Positions 1 to 11,318 of a DNA stretch of 64,000 bases are shown here, one piece after another; positions within the stretch are counted from its first letter, which is position 1, and every line of letters begins with the position of its first letter. Under the pieces are notes generated by a model. That model saw nothing but the letters and a program-made list of their open reading frames with translations. It searched no databases and was not told where the DNA came from. This DNA comes from Neptunomonas japonica JAMM 1380 (GTDB lineage: Bacteria; Pseudomonadota; Gammaproteobacteria; Pseudomonadales; Balneatricaceae): the NCBI RefSeq assembly GCF_016592555.1, contig NZ_AP014546.1, positions 992,001 through 1,056,000 of the forward strand, given 5' to 3'. The position numbers and the translations under genes are program-made.

Positions 1-2379
1 TCGATGCGTTATACGCTGGTCGATGGACAAGGTAACTTCGGTTCCGTCGATGGCGATTCAGCAGCAGCAATGCGATATACCGAAATTCGCATGGATAAAA
101 TCTCCCATGAGCTGCTATCTGACTTAGATAAAGAAACAGTCGACTTCGTACCTAACTACGATGGCACAGAATTTATTCCAGAAGTGCTGCCTTCGCGTGT
201 TCCTAACCTATTGGTTAATGGCTCGTCCGGTATTGCCGTAGGTATGGCGACTAATATTCCGCCACATAACTTGCGCGAAGTTGTTAACGGTTGCCTTGCA
301 CTGATAGATAACTCAGAACTCACCGTTGATGAGTTAATGGAACATATTCCAGGACCTGACTTTCCAACGGGCGCTATTATTAATGGGCGCGCAGGTATTC
401 TTGAGGCGTATCGTACCGGCCGTGGCCGTATTTATATTCGCTCCAAGTACCATGTAGAAGAAAACAGTAAAGGTCGCAGCGCCATTATTGTGACTGAAAT
501 ACCTTACCAGTTGAATAAAGCCCGCTTGATTGAAAAAATCGCGGAGCTAGTTAAAGAGAAAAAACTAGAAGGTATCAGTGAGTTACGTGATGAATCCGAT
601 AAAGATGGTATGCGAATCTATATCGAATTAAAACGTGGCGAAATGCCAGAAGTTATTGCTAATAACCTGTTTGCCCAAACACAGATGGAAGGTGTTTTTG
701 GTATAAATGTGGTGGCATTGGTTGATGGTCAGCCGAAAATTCTGAACCTAAAAGAATTGATCGAAAACTTTATCCGTCATCGCCGAGAAGTGGTGACGCG
801 TCGTACTGTTTACTTGCTGCGTAAAGCGCGTGAGCGAGGTCATGTTCTAGAAGGTTTGGCGATTGCATTAGCTAATATTGATGAAGTTATCCAGCTGATC
901 AAGCAGTCTCCAACACCATCAGAAGCTAAAGAGCGACTGACAGAGATGGCATGGGCGCCAGGTTCTGTTGTCGATATGCTTGAGCGCGCGGGTGAGAATG
1001 CTTGCCGTCCTGATGATCTAGATCCTCAGTATGGTATGCGCGAAGGTAAATATTACCTTTCTCCAGTGCAGGCTCAAGCTATTCTGGATCTTCGACTCCA
1101 TCGTTTGACTGGCCTTGAACATGAGAAGCTGATTAACGAATACCAAGAATTGCTGGTTAAAATTGCTGAGCTACTTGAAATCTTGGGTTCTTATACGCGT
1201 TTGATGGAAGTGATTCGCGAAGAGCTAGAAGCGATTGTGGCCGAGTTTGGCGATGAGCGCCGTACTGAGATTATCGCGTCTCGACGTGATTTGACCGTTG
1301 CTGACCTAATCACAGAAGAAGATATGGTGGTAACCATCTCTCATGGTGGTTATGCGAAGACGCAACCGTTAACGGATTACCAGTCACAACGTCGTGGCGG
1401 TAAGGGTAAATCAGTAACTGCAGTAAAAGATGAAGATTTTGTTGAACACCTTCTTATTGCCAGTACGCACGCCACTATTTTGTGCTTTACCAATAAAGGG
1501 AAGGTTTACTGGTTGAAGGTATATGAGATACCGCCAGCGAGTCGGGCTGCTCGTGGTCGCCCAATTGTAAATATTTTGCCATTGGATGAAGGTGAACGTA
1601 TATCGACTATTCTTCCGGTAAATGAATACAGTGAAGAGCGCTTTGTCTTTATGGCAACAGCGAGTGGTACCGTTAAGAAGACCTCTTTGGTTAACTTCTC
1701 ACGCCCAAGGTCATCTGGCTTAATTGCTGTTGATCTACTCGACGATGATGCGCTAATTGGTGCTGCTATCACTGAGGGAGATGACGATATTCTACTGGTA
1801 ACAGATGCCGGTAAAGTAGCGCGTTTCCATGAAGGTGAAGTTCGTGCGATGGGCCGTACAGCGCGTGGTGTACGCGGTGTTAAGATGAAAGGTGCCGCAC
1901 GTGTGATCTCTCTGATTATTCCTCAGGAAGGTGGCAAGGTATTAACAGCGTCTGAGCGTGGTTTTGGTAAACAGACGGCAGTTGAAGACTTCCCTTGTAA
2001 AGGGCGTGGTAACCAGGGTGTGATTGGTATGCAGTGTACTGATCGTAATGGTAACTTGGCGGGTGCAGTGCAGGTCTTTGAAGGCGATGATGTGATGCTG
2101 ATCAGTGATCAGGGCACTATGGTTCGTACACGCACTTCTGAGATATCTGTCTTGGGTCGTAACACGCAGGGTGTAATGCTAATTCGCGTTGCCGGAGATG
2201 AAAATCTGGTGAGTCTGGCGCGTATTGAAGAGCCAGAAGTGCCAGATGAAGCTGTTTTGGATGCCGAAGGTAATGTTGTTGAAGGTAGCGTAGTTGACGG
2301 TACTGAAGAGGTAGTGGCAGCGCAAGATGCTGCAATACCGTCTGATGATGAAAGCGACGTAGAACCCGACGCAGAGTAA
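1..2379 (+). CDS. gyrA: DNA gyrase subunit A, 5'-truncated by window edge
   Basis: GyrA is the breakage-reunion subunit of DNA gyrase (A2B2), which introduces negative supercoils. The frame is open from base 1, so the gene starts upstream; by comparison with E. coli GyrA about 96 N-terminal residues, including the quinolone-resistance-determining positions 83 and 87, are outside the window. The catalytic tyrosine is visible in AAAMRYTEI (Tyr codon at 76-78). The GyrA box QRRGGKGK, which allows DNA wrapping, is present at the start of the C-terminal beta-pinwheel, and the protein ends in an acidic tail as in other gammaproteobacterial GyrA. A strong hairpin follows the stop codon. Identity is certain; quinolone susceptibility cannot be judged from this fragment. 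Confidence 0.98.
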   Translation, partial: SMRYTLVDGQGNFGSVDGDSAAAMRYTEIRMDKISHELLSDLDKETVDFVPNYDGTEFIPEVLPSRVPNLLVNGSSGIAVGMATNIPPHNLREVVNGCLALIDNSELTVDELMEHIPGPDFPTGAIINGRAGILEAYRTGRGRIYIRSKYHVEENSKGRSAIIVTEIPYQLNKARLIEKIAELVKEKKLEGISELRDESDKDGMRIYIELKRGEMPEVIANNLFAQTQMEGVFGINVVALVDGQPKILNLKELIENFIRHRREVVTRRTVYLLRKARERGHVLEGLAIALANIDEVIQLIKQSPTPSEAKERLTEMAWAPGSVVDMLERAGENACRPDDLDPQYGMREGKYYLSPVQAQAILDLRLHRLTGLEHEKLINEYQELLVKIAELLEILGSYTRLMEVIREELEAIVAEFGDERRTEIIASRRDLTVADLITEEDMVVTISHGGYAKTQPLTDYQSQRRGGKGKSVTAVKDEDFVEHLLIASTHATILCFTNKGKVYWLKVYEIPPASRAARGRPIVNILPLDEGERISTILPVNEYSEERFVFMATASGTVKKTSLVNFSRPRSSGLIAVDLLDDDALIGAAITEGDDDILLVTDAGKVARFHEGEVRAMGRTARGVRGVKMKGAARVISLIIPQEGGKVLTASERGFGKQTAVEDFPCKGRGNQGVIGMQCTDRNGNLAGAVQVFEGDDVMLISDQGTMVRTRTSEISVLGRNTQGVMLIRVAGDENLVSLARIEEPEVPDEAVLDAEGNVVEGSVVDGTEEVVAAQDAAIPSDDESDVEPDAE

Positions 2380-2382
2380 GTT

Positions 2383-2410
2383 AATAAGCGCGGCTCAGGC
2401 CGCGCTTATT
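2383..2410 (+). terminator. hairpin terminator after gyrA
   Basis: A perfect 12-bp stem (AATAAGCGCGGC / GCCGCGCTTATT) with a TCAG loop starts 4 bases after the gyrA stop. The T-tract after it is weak (ATTTATG), so it may be leaky or act with Rho. It separates gyrA from the serC operon. Confidence 0.75.
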
Positions 2411-2445
2411 ATTTATGCTTGGTAAATTTAAGAGAAAAAGTAGAA

Positions 2446-3528
2446 ATGATCCGTAAGTTGAATTTCAGTGCAGGGCCTGCAGCTCTTCCCGAAGAGGTTT
2501 TGAAACAGGCACAGGAAGAGATGCTCGATTGGCATGGGCATGGCCTCTCCATTATGGAGATGAGCCATCGCAGCAAAGAGTATGTTTCAGTTGCCGAACA
2601 AGCAGAGCAAGATCTTCGTGATCTCATGCAGATACCTGACAACTATAAAGTGTTGTTCTTGCAAGGTGGTGCAACTACTCAATTTTCGATGATTCCGCTG
2701 AACCTCTTACGCGATAAAAAGACAGCTGATTATATCAATACCGGCGTGTGGTCTAAAAAGGCTATCGCTGAAGCGAAGCGCTATTGTGAAGTGAACATTG
2801 CAGCAACAACGGAGCATAATAACTTTACATCAGCACCCTCTCAGGATGAGCTTAAATTGAATCTTGAAGCGGCTTATGTGCATTACACACCAAATGAAAC
2901 GATTGGTGGTGTTGAGTTTGACTATATTCCTGAGACTGGTGACGTACCATTAGTAGCGGATATGTCATCCAGTATTCTGTCGCGGTCTATCGACGTGTCT
3001 CGTTTTGGTTTGATCTATGCGGGCGCGCAAAAAAATATCGGCCCTGCTGGTTTAACCGTTGTCATTGTGCGTGATGATTTGATTGGTCAAATGCTACCTA
3101 GCGCACCGACTATGTTTGATTATTCAATACATGCTGCAGCAGATTCAATGAATAATACCCCGCCAACGTTCGGCTGGTATTTAGCGGGTTTGATTTTTCA
3201 ATGGCTTAAACGTCAAGGTGGCGTTGAAGGGATGCAGATGATCAATCAGCGTAAAGCAGAAAAACTCTATGCTGCTATTGATCGAAGTGCTTTCTATGCC
3301 AACCCTATTGCGGTTGCTAATCGCTCTTGGATGAATGTTCCTTTCACGCTTGCAGATGCGAACCTAGATAAGCGCTTTATTGAGGAAGCTGATCAAGCCG
3401 GGCTACTGAATTTAAAAGGGCATCGCTCTGTAGGGGGGATGCGTGCCAGTATTTATAACGCAGTACCCGAATCCGCTGTGGACGCTTTGATAGCATTTAT
3501 GGCTGAGTTTGAACATAAACATAGTTAA
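2446..3528 (+). CDS. serC: phosphoserine aminotransferase
   Basis: SerC converts 3-phosphohydroxypyruvate to O-phosphoserine with glutamate as amino donor, and also acts in pyridoxal phosphate synthesis. It is a cytoplasmic class V aminotransferase. The N-terminus KLNFSAGPAALP is typical, and the PLP-binding lysine lies in YAGAQKNIGPAG at about residue 196. I chose ATG 2446, giving 360 residues against 362 in E. coli; a TTG at 2419 would add nine residues not typical of the family. It is the first gene after the gyrA terminator and heads the serC-pheA-tyrA::aroA-cmk-rpsA series, an arrangement known from pseudomonads. Confidence 0.96.
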   Translation: MIRKLNFSAGPAALPEEVLKQAQEEMLDWHGHGLSIMEMSHRSKEYVSVAEQAEQDLRDLMQIPDNYKVLFLQGGATTQFSMIPLNLLRDKKTADYINTGVWSKKAIAEAKRYCEVNIAATTEHNNFTSAPSQDELKLNLEAAYVHYTPNETIGGVEFDYIPETGDVPLVADMSSSILSRSIDVSRFGLIYAGAQKNIGPAGLTVVIVRDDLIGQMLPSAPTMFDYSIHAAADSMNNTPPTFGWYLAGLIFQWLKRQGGVEGMQMINQRKAEKLYAAIDRSAFYANPIAVANRSWMNVPFTLADANLDKRFIEEADQAGLLNLKGHRSVGGMRASIYNAVPESAVDALIAFMAEFEHKHS

Positions 3529-3550
3529 TCTGTTGAAATAGGATCTTTGG

Positions 3551-4648
3551 ATGACTGAACAAGAACAGGCGCTCAAAGTACTGCGCGACCAGATTGATTC
3601 GATCGATAAGCAAATCCATGTGCTGCTGAATCAGCGAGCTATGTGTGCGCAAAATGTAGCGGAAGTGAAAGAGCAGTATCAGGGTGAAGAGGTTGCTGTT
3701 TTTTATCGCCCAGAACGTGAAGCGCAGGTGCTTAAGCGGGTAATGGAACGCAACGAAGGCCCTCTTGCTGATAAAGAAGTGGCGCGTTTATTTCGCGAAA
3801 TTATGTCTGTTTGTCTCGCGCTTGAAAAGCCCATGCGAATTTCGTTTCTTGGGCCTGAAGGGACTTTTACTCAGCAGGCTGCACTCAAGCATTTTGGTCT
3901 TTCCGCTGAAAGTGCGCCCATGGCTACATTGGATCAGGTGTTTAGAGAAGTAGAAGCCGGTGCTGCTCATTATGGTGTTGTACCAATTGAAAATTCATCT
4001 GAGGGTATGGCAACTCATACACTAGATCTGTTTAAGCGTTTCAGTTTGCGTATTTGTGGTGAGTTGGAGTTGAAAATTCACCACCATTTACTGGCGCAAG
4101 AGAATACGGATTCAGAACTCATAAATCGTATCTATGCTCATCAGGAATCGTTTGCTCAGTGTCGAAGCTGGCTAGATACGAATTACCCACAAGCAGAGCG
4201 AATAACGGTTAGCTCTAACGCAGAAGGGGCAAGACTTGCGGCTCAAGAAGTCGGTACGGCTGCGATTGCTGGCGATATGGCTGTTGAATTATATGGCTTA
4301 CAGATCCTAGAACGTAATATCGAAGACCAGTCTGATAACACCACACGTTTTCTCATTATTGGCGATCAAGATGTTGGCCCAAGCGGTGATGATAAAACAT
4401 CAATATTGATGTCTGCACATGACACACCGGGTGTTCTTTATACACTTTTAGAGCCTTTCCATCGCCATGCGATTAGCCTTACTCGAATAGAAACACGGCC
4501 AGCCAGACAGGGCGGCTGGAGTTATATGTTTTATATAGACTTTGAAGGTCATGTAGAAGAAGAAAAAGTGCAGAGCGTGCTTTCAGAGTTAGAGTCTAGT
4601 TCTGTAGAGTTAAAGCTATTGGGGTCTTACCCTAAAGCGGTATTATAA
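3551..4648 (+). CDS. pheA: bifunctional chorismate mutase / prephenate dehydratase (P-protein)
   Basis: PheA channels chorismate to prephenate and then phenylpyruvate for phenylalanine synthesis. Three parts are visible: an AroQ-type helical chorismate mutase (about residues 1-90), a prephenate dehydratase domain starting at FLGPEGTFTQQAA (about residue 99) with the catalytic DNTTRF motif, and a C-terminal ACT domain (from about residue 278) with LTRIETRP, a variant of the ESRP phenylalanine-binding motif. The ACT domain implies feedback inhibition by phenylalanine. It starts 22 bases after serC with an AGGA ribosome site. In Pseudomonas a hisC-type aminotransferase gene follows pheA; here only a 65-base gap separates pheA from tyrA::aroA. 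Confidence 0.96.
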   Translation: MTEQEQALKVLRDQIDSIDKQIHVLLNQRAMCAQNVAEVKEQYQGEEVAVFYRPEREAQVLKRVMERNEGPLADKEVARLFREIMSVCLALEKPMRISFLGPEGTFTQQAALKHFGLSAESAPMATLDQVFREVEAGAAHYGVVPIENSSEGMATHTLDLFKRFSLRICGELELKIHHHLLAQENTDSELINRIYAHQESFAQCRSWLDTNYPQAERITVSSNAEGARLAAQEVGTAAIAGDMAVELYGLQILERNIEDQSDNTTRFLIIGDQDVGPSGDDKTSILMSAHDTPGVLYTLLEPFHRHAISLTRIETRPARQGGWSYMFYIDFEGHVEEEKVQSVLSELESSSVELKLLGSYPKAVL

Positions 4649-4713
4649 AAATTATAAAGAGCGCATATGAAGCCAATTTTTCTAGTAGTTAGGCTGCAGC
4701 GGAGCATGACCCT

Positions 4714-6939
4714 GTGAGCTGTATGGCCAATCGTGTATTAATTATAGGTCTGGGCCTGATTGGTGGGTCTTTAGCTAAAGCACTCAAAAAGAAGCATTTT
4801 GTAAATGTCGTAGTGGGTTACGACCGTAACCTTGATGAGCTTCAGCAAGGTATTGATCTTGGTATCATCGATGAGGGCTGTAGTGACTTTTCTAGTGCGG
4901 TAAAAACGGCAGATATTATTGTTTTAGCTGTTCCCGTTAAAGCAACTGAAGCTGTTTTATTTGATATAAAACCTTATCTTCAGCCTCATACTGTTATTAC
5001 TGATGTTGGTAGTACTAAGGGCAATGTCATTGTTGCAGCACAAAATGTATTCGGCTCAGTTCCCCGTAATTTTATTCCTGGGCATCCCATTGCGGGTTCA
5101 GAAAAGAGCGGCGTTGCGGCGGCTGATGATACGTTATTTGTAAAGCACAAGGTTATACTGACGCCGTTGCCTGATTCGGATAAAAGTGCAACACGCTTGA
5201 TCGCTCGGATGTGGCAAAGTACGGGGGCAGAAGTGTTACAGATGGCAATAGAACGCCATGATGAAGTGCTTGCAGCAACGAGTCATCTACCGCACCTCCT
5301 TGCGTTTTCATTAGTTGATACCTTGGCTAAAGAGCAAGACAGTACTGAGATCTTTCGTTATGCCGCGGGTGGTTTTCGGGACTTTACTCGTATTGCCGCT
5401 TCAGATCCGACGATGTGGCATGATGTCTGCCTAGCAAATAAGAAACAAATATTGGATCAAATTGATAATTTCACCGCAGGTTTAGCGTCATTACGCCGGG
5501 CTATTGTTGACGGTGACAGTCAGTCGATGTTGGGTGTATTTACACGCGCAAAATCTGCCAGAGAGCATTTTAATAAAATGCTAAGTGGTACCGCATATTC
5601 ACAAACACATCATAATTTACAGGTAACCTTCCACATTCGCTCCGCCGGGCCGTTACAAGGTCGAATTAGCGTCTCGGGTGATAAGTCTATGTCTCACCGG
5701 GCCATAGTCTTGGGTGCATTAGCGGAGGGCGTGACAAATATTAATGGTTTTCTAGAAAGTGAAGACAGTTTGGCAACAGTTCAAGCTTTTCGAGATATGG
5801 GTGTTGTTATAGAAGGGCCTCATCAAGGTGCTGTAAAAATTTATGGCGTGGGCCTTCATGGATTGTACCCACCTCCGGGGCCTTTGTATTTAGGTAACTC
5901 AGGCACGTCGATGCGACTATTAAGTGGTTTGTTAGCCGCTCAAAAATTTGATACAGAGTTGCTAGGTGATAGATCCTTGTCAAAGCGGCCGATGGAGAGA
6001 GTTGCGGAACCTTTACGTGAAATGGGTGCCTCTATCAATACATCAGAAAATGGAAGCGCACCTGTTTATATATCAGGCGGTCAGCAATTATCCGCTATTA
6101 ATTATCAGATGCCAGTAGCCAGTGCTCAGGTTAAATCAGCTCTGCTGCTGGCTGGGTTATATGCTCAAGGTGTTACGCAAATCAAGCAATCTGCTATTAC
6201 GCGTGACCATACTGAGCGGATGCTAAAAAACTTTGGTGTTGAATTAACCACACAGAACAGTGTCGTCAGTATTGCTTCAGGGCAAATACTGAGAGCGACA
6301 AATTTAGATATACCTGCTGATATTTCTTCAGCTGCATTTTTCATAGTAGCGGCGGCTATTAATCCGGGCTCTGATTTAGTAATTGAGCAGGTGGGGGTAA
6401 ACCCGAGTCGCTCTGGTATTTTAGATATCATGAAAATGATGGGGGCCGACCTTACACTAGAAAACCCAATGACACTCAATGGCGAACCCGTAGCAGATGT
6501 ACATGTGCGTTACACGCCATTGAAAGCGATTACTATTCCTGAAGAGCTAGTGTCGGTTGCTATTGATGAGTTTCCTGTGATCTTTGTAGCAGCCGCTGCT
6601 GCTACAGGAGTGACCTGTTTAACAGGCGTTGGAGAGTTACGGTATAAAGAAAGTGATCGTATTGAAGCAATGCAGCAAGGACTGCTGCGAATGGGTATAA
6701 ATGTTGTCGTTGAAGGTGACAACATTCTTATTACCGGTGGTGAACTACAGGGAGCAAATATTAGTAGTTATGATGATCATAGAGTAACAATGGCATTTGC
6801 TGTTGCAGGTACCATTGCTAAAGATGAAGTAAGGATTGAAGCCTGCAGTCACGTAGCAACCTCATTTCCAGAGTTTATTGAGGTTGCTCAAAAAGCAGGT
6901 ATACGCATTCATAAGGAGGAGACGAATGTCTCAAGTTAA
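4714..6939 (+). CDS. fused prephenate dehydrogenase / EPSP synthase (TyrA-AroA)
   Basis: Two shikimate-pathway enzymes in one 741-residue chain. Residues about 6-290 are a prephenate dehydrogenase (NAD-binding [18 protein letters not shown] and the histidine-rich ATSHLPHL motif). Residues about 305-735 are 5-enolpyruvylshikimate-3-phosphate synthase, with [30 protein letters not shown] and [10 protein letters not shown]. This fusion is known in Pseudomonas and relatives. Three of the four motifs described for class II (glyphosate-tolerant) EPSP synthases are present (RxHTE, GDKS, SAQxK); the fourth is NPSR instead of NxTR, and the glycine of the glyphosate site is retained. GTG 4714 has a GGAG site at good spacing; ATG 4723 (MANRVLIIG) is a reasonable alternative. 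The end overlaps cmk by 14 bases. Confidence 0.95.
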   Translation: MSCMANRVLIIGLGLIGGSLAKALKKKHFVNVVVGYDRNLDELQQGIDLGIIDEGCSDFSSAVKTADIIVLAVPVKATEAVLFDIKPYLQPHTVITDVGSTKGNVIVAAQNVFGSVPRNFIPGHPIAGSEKSGVAAADDTLFVKHKVILTPLPDSDKSATRLIARMWQSTGAEVLQMAIERHDEVLAATSHLPHLLAFSLVDTLAKEQDSTEIFRYAAGGFRDFTRIAASDPTMWHDVCLANKKQILDQIDNFTAGLASLRRAIVDGDSQSMLGVFTRAKSAREHFNKMLSGTAYSQTHHNLQVTFHIRSAGPLQGRISVSGDKSMSHRAIVLGALAEGVTNINGFLESEDSLATVQAFRDMGVVIEGPHQGAVKIYGVGLHGLYPPPGPLYLGNSGTSMRLLSGLLAAQKFDTELLGDRSLSKRPMERVAEPLREMGASINTSENGSAPVYISGGQQLSAINYQMPVASAQVKSALLLAGLYAQGVTQIKQSAITRDHTERMLKNFGVELTTQNSVVSIASGQILRATNLDIPADISSAAFFIVAAAINPGSDLVIEQVGVNPSRSGILDIMKMMGADLTLENPMTLNGEPVADVHVRYTPLKAITIPEELVSVAIDEFPVIFVAAAAATGVTCLTGVGELRYKESDRIEAMQQGLLRMGINVVVEGDNILITGGELQGANISSYDDHRVTMAFAVAGTIAKDEVRIEACSHVATSFPEFIEVAQKAGIRIHKEETNVSS

Positions 6940-7615
6940 CACTAGTGTGCCCGTTATTACCGTTGATGGACCTAGTGGTTCAGGTAAGGGAACTGTGTGT
7001 AGGTTACTGGCAGAAAAATTAGAGTGGAGACTGTTGGATAGTGGTGCGCTATATCGATTAACAGCTCTGGCGGCCAGTCACCATGGTGTATCAATTGATG
7101 ATGTAGAAGCTTTGGTGGTATTGGCAGCTCATTTGGACGTACAGTTTTCTACACGTGATGACGGTGTTCAAATTGTGCTCGAAGGTGAGGAAGTCACTCA
7201 AGCTATTCGTAATGAAAGCATCGGAAATGATGCCTCTAAAATTGCGGCTATAGGTCCAGTAAGGCAGGCTTTACTTGAGAGGCAGCGTGCTTTTGCAGAG
7301 TTACCAGGTTTAATTGCAGATGGTCGAGACATGGGGACCGTTGTCTTTCCTGCCGCTACCTTAAAAGTCTATTTAGATGCGAGTGTGCAAGAAAGAGCAA
7401 CTAGACGATATAACCAGTTGATAAATAAGGGGCTCGATGCTAGCCTTGAAGTGATATTGGAAGACTTGCAAGAACGTGACACGCGTGATATGAACAGAAG
7501 TGTGGCACCATTAAAGCCTGCAAGTGATGCGATGGTACTGGATTCAACCAGTATGAGTATTGAAGAAGTTCTGAGTGCGGTCCTAGAAGAAGTACGTCAC
7601 AAGGGGTTGCGTTAG
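6926..7615 (+). CDS. cmk: cytidylate kinase
   Basis: Cmk phosphorylates CMP and dCMP to the diphosphates with ATP, recycling nucleotides in the cytoplasm. The P-loop GPSGSGKG is at residues 15-22, followed by the LLDSGALYR substrate segment and the [11 protein letters not shown] motif. ATG 6926 was chosen because it has a strong AAGGAGGAG site and gives 229 residues against 227 in E. coli; the frame is open further upstream but that extension lies within tyrA::aroA. The start overlaps the end of tyrA::aroA by 14 bases, implying translational coupling. rpsA follows 52 bases downstream, the usual cmk-rpsA pair. Confidence 0.96.
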   Translation: MSQVNTSVPVITVDGPSGSGKGTVCRLLAEKLEWRLLDSGALYRLTALAASHHGVSIDDVEALVVLAAHLDVQFSTRDDGVQIVLEGEEVTQAIRNESIGNDASKIAAIGPVRQALLERQRAFAELPGLIADGRDMGTVVFPAATLKVYLDASVQERATRRYNQLINKGLDASLEVILEDLQERDTRDMNRSVAPLKPASDAMVLDSTSMSIEEVLSAVLEEVRHKGLR

Positions 7616-7667
7616 AACGTTAAAAACGGATGTGATAACCAACAGCGAACGTTGTGAGGGTATTTAG

Positions 7668-9350
7668 ATGAGTGAAAGTTTTGCTGATCTCTTCGAAGAG
7701 AGTCTGCAAGGGCTGAATATGGCGCCTGGATCCATTGTGACAGGCACAGTAATAGCGATAGAGAATGATTTCGTTGTTGTTCATGCAGGACTTAAATCTG
7801 AAGGTGTAATACCGCGAGTACAATTTCACGATGACAAAGGTGAACTTACCGTCGTTGTTGGTGATGAAGTTCAAGTTGCACTAGAAAGTGTTGAAGATGG
7901 TTACGGTGCAACAAAACTTTCCCGTGATAAAGCAAAACATGCCGAAGCCTGGGCTGTGCTTGAGCAAGCCTTCGAAAAAGGTGAAACCATTAATGGGACG
8001 ATTACAGGTAAGGTTCGAGGTGGTTTCACGGTAACCGTTGGTAACGTAGATGCTTTTTTGCCAGGTTCATTGCTAGATATTCGACCGCTACGAGACAGTA
8101 CTCATCTTGAAGGTAAAGAGCTTGAGTTTAAGTTAGTTAAACTCGATGCAAAACGTAATAATATTGTTGTTTCGCGCCGTGCCGTTCTTGAAGAATTAAA
8201 CAGTGCTGATCGTGAGCAGTTGATTGCAACGCTAGCGGAAGGTATTGAGTTAAAAGGTATTGTTAAGAACCTAACAGACTACGGTGCATTTATAGATTTA
8301 GGTGGCGTTGATGGCCTGTTGCATATTACCGATATTGCTTGGAAGCGTGTTAAGCACCCAAGTGAAGTATTGACGGTTGGCGACGAAATTAATGTCAAAG
8401 TACTGAAATATGACCCTGAGCGTACCCGCGTCTCTTTAGGTATCAAGCAGTTGATGGCTGATCCATGGGAAGAAACTATCGCTACGATTAACGTAGGTGA
8501 CAGAAAAAGTGCCCGCGTAACCAATCTGACTGAGTATGGTTGTTTTGCTCAAATAGCTGATGGCATTGAAGGTTTGGTGCATGTGTCTGAAATGGATTGG
8601 GCGAATAAAAATATCCATCCTTCCAAAGTGGTGCACGTAGGACAAGAAGTCGATGTGATGGTGTTAGCAATCGACAAAGAGAGGCGCCGTATTTCGTTAG
8701 GCATGAAGCAGTGCCAGCAGAACCCATGGGATGCATTTTCTCAGAAGTATAAGAAGGGTGATAAGTTAACCGGCCGCATTAAATCTATTACTGACTTTGG
8801 AGTTTTCCTTGGTCTTGATGGCAATATTGACGGTCTGATTCATCTTTCAGACTTATCTTGGGATTTGCCAGGAGATGAGGCTGTTAAGCAATACCATAAA
8901 GGCGCTGAGGTTGAAGCCGTTGTTGTATCAATCGACATTGAGCGCTCCCGTATAGCGTTGAGTATTAAGCAATTAGAAAGTGACCCTTTTAGTGAATTTG
9001 TATCATCTAAAGGAAAAGGGCATGAGGTAAGCGGCACGGTAACGGCTGTTGATAAGCAAAGAGCTAACGTGCAATTAGCAGACGGTGTTGATGCTGTTTT
9101 GAAAGTTGCAGACTTCTCGCAAGACCGCATTAACGACCTTTCTGAGCACCTAAGCGTTGGAAGTTCGTTGTCGGCATTTATTTCGGCCATCGATAGCAAG
9201 AATAGAATAATCAATCTTTCTATAAAACAGAAAGAACTGCAACAAGAGAAAGAAGCGTTGCAAGCAGTACAGCAGCAAGTGGTTGAGGCCGCAGGGCCTA
9301 CCACAATTGGTGATCTGATAAAGCAACAGATGAGTAAAAAGGACTCCTGA
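7668..9350 (+). CDS. rpsA: 30S ribosomal protein S1
   Basis: S1 is the mRNA-binding protein of the small ribosomal subunit and unfolds structured 5' leaders during initiation. At 560 residues it has the six S1 repeats expected (E. coli 557). Later repeats carry the recurring pattern [18 protein letters not shown] / [19 protein letters not shown] / [19 protein letters not shown], each followed by an [12 protein letters not shown] segment. ATG 7668 has a GAGGG site. It sits in the conserved cmk-rpsA-ihfB order and is followed by a hairpin. Confidence 0.98.
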   Translation: MSESFADLFEESLQGLNMAPGSIVTGTVIAIENDFVVVHAGLKSEGVIPRVQFHDDKGELTVVVGDEVQVALESVEDGYGATKLSRDKAKHAEAWAVLEQAFEKGETINGTITGKVRGGFTVTVGNVDAFLPGSLLDIRPLRDSTHLEGKELEFKLVKLDAKRNNIVVSRRAVLEELNSADREQLIATLAEGIELKGIVKNLTDYGAFIDLGGVDGLLHITDIAWKRVKHPSEVLTVGDEINVKVLKYDPERTRVSLGIKQLMADPWEETIATINVGDRKSARVTNLTEYGCFAQIADGIEGLVHVSEMDWANKNIHPSKVVHVGQEVDVMVLAIDKERRRISLGMKQCQQNPWDAFSQKYKKGDKLTGRIKSITDFGVFLGLDGNIDGLIHLSDLSWDLPGDEAVKQYHKGAEVEAVVVSIDIERSRIALSIKQLESDPFSEFVSSKGKGHEVSGTVTAVDKQRANVQLADGVDAVLKVADFSQDRINDLSEHLSVGSSLSAFISAIDSKNRIINLSIKQKELQQEKEALQAVQQQVVEAAGPTTIGDLIKQQMSKKDS

Positions 9351-9356
9351 ACCCTG

Positions 9357-9375
9357 AGGCGCTATAGGCGCCTTT
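9357..9375 (+). terminator. short hairpin after rpsA
   Basis: A 6-bp stem (AGGCGC / GCGCCT, loop TATAG) followed by TTCTAATTT begins 7 bases after the rpsA stop. It is a plausible weak terminator or attenuator between rpsA and ihfB. Confidence 0.6.
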
Positions 9376-9433
9376 CTAATTTACAGGGCATGTTAGGAGA
9401 TATGATAGTGTATGAGGCAGCGGAGGGAGTATA

Positions 9434-9730
9434 ATGACAAAATCAGAATTGATAGAGCATCTGATTGATCGGCATCCTGAACTTTCTGTAAAAGATGTAG
9501 AGCTGGCAGTTAAAGCAATGCTTGACCATATGACAGAATCACTGGCCAATGGTGACCGCATAGAAATTCGCGGCTTTGGTAGTTTTTCTCTTCATTTTCG
9601 AGCCCCTCGTATAGGGAGAAACCCTAAAACGGGTGATTCTGTATCGCTAACGGCCAAATATGTTCCTCACTTTAAACCAGGAAAGGAACTACGGGAGCAG
9701 GTTAATGAGAGTATTGAACAAGGCTTTTAA
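9434..9730 (+). CDS. ihfB: integration host factor subunit beta
   Basis: IhfB pairs with IhfA to form IHF, a nucleoid protein that bends DNA sharply at specific sites. At 98 residues it matches the HU/IHF family, with [12 protein letters not shown] leading into the beta-arm and the DNA-intercalating proline in IGRNPKTGD (about residue 64). The beta-type N-terminus [10 protein letters not shown] and the position directly after rpsA identify it as the beta subunit rather than HU. A strong GGAGGGAG site precedes ATG 9434. The tail is slightly longer than in E. coli (94 residues). Confidence 0.97.
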   Translation: MTKSELIEHLIDRHPELSVKDVELAVKAMLDHMTESLANGDRIEIRGFGSFSLHFRAPRIGRNPKTGDSVSLTAKYVPHFKPGKELREQVNESIEQGF

Positions 9731-9773
9731 GCGGTGTTGAGGCCGTTATAAAGTAGTATCTGGAGGTTACATA

Positions 9774-10079
9774 GTGCGTTGGTTAAAAATCTTAATAGTA
9801 TTCCTGCTATCAGCTGTTATTTTGATGGTTGGTATTATGTTTACGATACATAACACTGAAAAAGTATCGATTGATTTAGTGTTTCTTACATTGCCTGAAG
9901 CGAGCTTGTCGCTTTGGTTGATAGCTGCTTTTGTTTTGGGTGGTATCTCTGGGATCTTGCTGAGCAGTGTGGCTGTTGTTTCTCTTAAGGCTCGCTTGAT
10001 GGGCAGCCGTCGTAAAGTTAATGCGACTAACAAAGAGCTTGATCAATTGAGGACGGCAACGCTTAAAGACGCTGCATAA
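9774..10079 (+). CDS. lapA: lipopolysaccharide assembly protein A (DUF1049)
   Basis: LapA is a small inner-membrane protein that works with LapB in LPS assembly and LpxC control. The 101-residue product has two membrane segments (about 4-24 and 43-66) separated by the family-typical HNTEKVSIDLVF segment, and a charged C-terminal helix on the cytoplasmic side. The GTG start at 9774 is supported by a GGAGG site. It is followed after one base by lapB, the conserved pair downstream of ihfB in many gammaproteobacteria. Confidence 0.92.
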   Translation: MRWLKILIVFLLSAVILMVGIMFTIHNTEKVSIDLVFLTLPEASLSLWLIAAFVLGGISGILLSSVAVVSLKARLMGSRRKVNATNKELDQLRTATLKDAA

Positions 10080-10080
10080 C

Positions 10081-11262
10081 GTGCAAAATATTTGGCTTAT
10101 CGTACCGTTAGTAATCGCTATTTTTATTGGCTGGTTACTCGGTCGAAAAAGCTTTAGCCAAGAAATGAAACCTGCATCTGAAGGTGTGTTGGGCCGCGAT
10201 TATTTTATAGGGCTTGATCATCTTTTAAATGAAAAAACAGATGCAGCCATAGAAAGCTTTATTCGCGCGCTTGAAGTAAATAGTGAAACCATTCCTGCTC
10301 ACTTAGCTTTAGCTAAATTGTTCCGGCGTAAAGGTGATGTTGAGCGTGCTATTAATATTCACCAAAATCTCTTAGCTCGGCCAGACTTATCACGTCAAGA
10401 TTCACTAAGAGTGCAGATGGCGCTTGCACTAGACTATGATGCTGTCGGTTTATTAGATCGCACTGAGAATCTTCTTAAAGATATTGTTAAGCAAAACCCT
10501 CCACGTGAAACTCGTCGTAAAGCACTAACTGTGTTAACCAAACTGTATGAAAAAGAACAGGAATGGCACGACGCGTTGAGTACAGCACAAAAGCTTAGTC
10601 CTGATGAAACGCTCGATATCCGCCATGAATGCGCACACTACTATTGCGAGTTGGCTGAAAAAAGCTTAAAAGATCAGCAGTATAAAGAAGCTGCAGATTT
10701 TACAAAGCAGGGGCTGCAGTTAGACCCTCTGTCAGTGCGTGGATCACTGTTACAATCACGTATTGCGATAGATCAGCAACAATGGAAAACGGCGATTCGA
10801 GCTTTGCGTAATGTTGAAAAGCAAAATGTAAAGTTTGTATCTGAAACGATTAAAGACCTAGAGTGTTGTTACTCTGCGCTACAAAATCGTACAGAGTATG
10901 AAGCTTACTTGCGTCACTGTTTATCAGCTGCGCCCTCGGCAACCGTGATTTTAGCATTAGCTGAAGTGATCAAAGATGATCGAGGAGTATATGCTGCAGG
11001 TTCGTTTATTACTGATGAGCTAAAACATCGTCCATCAATTAAAGGTTTTAACCGTTTAATAGCGATGCATATTGAGCACGGAAGTGAAAATGCCAGAGAC
11101 AGCCTAAAGGTGTTACGTAGCTTGATTGGTACACTGGAAGCGAGTAAACCGCGTTACCTTTGTCAGCAATGTGGGTTTTCTGGACGGGCGCTGGTATGGC
11201 AGTGCCCATCTTGTAAAAGCTGGAGTACAACCAAACCCATTCAAGGTTTGGAAGGCGAGTAA
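10081..11262 (+). CDS. lapB: lipopolysaccharide assembly protein B (LapB/YciM)
   Basis: LapB is an inner-membrane-anchored TPR protein that presents LpxC to FtsH and so limits LPS synthesis. The 393-residue product has one N-terminal membrane helix (about 3-20), a cytoplasmic series of TPR-like repeats, and a C-terminal rubredoxin-type metal site with two CxxC pairs (CQQCGF and CPSCKSW). E. coli LapB has 389 residues. The GTG start lies one base after the lapA stop, so the two are probably translationally coupled. Confidence 0.95.
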   Translation: MQNIWLIVPLVIAIFIGWLLGRKSFSQEMKPASEGVLGRDYFIGLDHLLNEKTDAAIESFIRALEVNSETIPAHLALAKLFRRKGDVERAINIHQNLLARPDLSRQDSLRVQMALALDYDAVGLLDRTENLLKDIVKQNPPRETRRKALTVLTKLYEKEQEWHDALSTAQKLSPDETLDIRHECAHYYCELAEKSLKDQQYKEAADFTKQGLQLDPLSVRGSLLQSRIAIDQQQWKTAIRALRNVEKQNVKFVSETIKDLECCYSALQNRTEYEAYLRHCLSAAPSATVILALAEVIKDDRGVYAAGSFITDELKHRPSIKGFNRLIAMHIEHGSENARDSLKVLRSLIGTLEASKPRYLCQQCGFSGRALVWQCPSCKSWSTTKPIQGLEGE

Positions 11263-11318
11263 ATAGTAGTGGTTTCGTACTACAAAAGTCAGTTAATAGT
11301 GAAAGAGAGCAGAGTAAA

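Noticed and set aside
8840..9304. 154-codon minus-strand frame opposite rpsA
   Set aside because: Shadow of rpsA codon bias; Cys/Ser-rich product with no known features.
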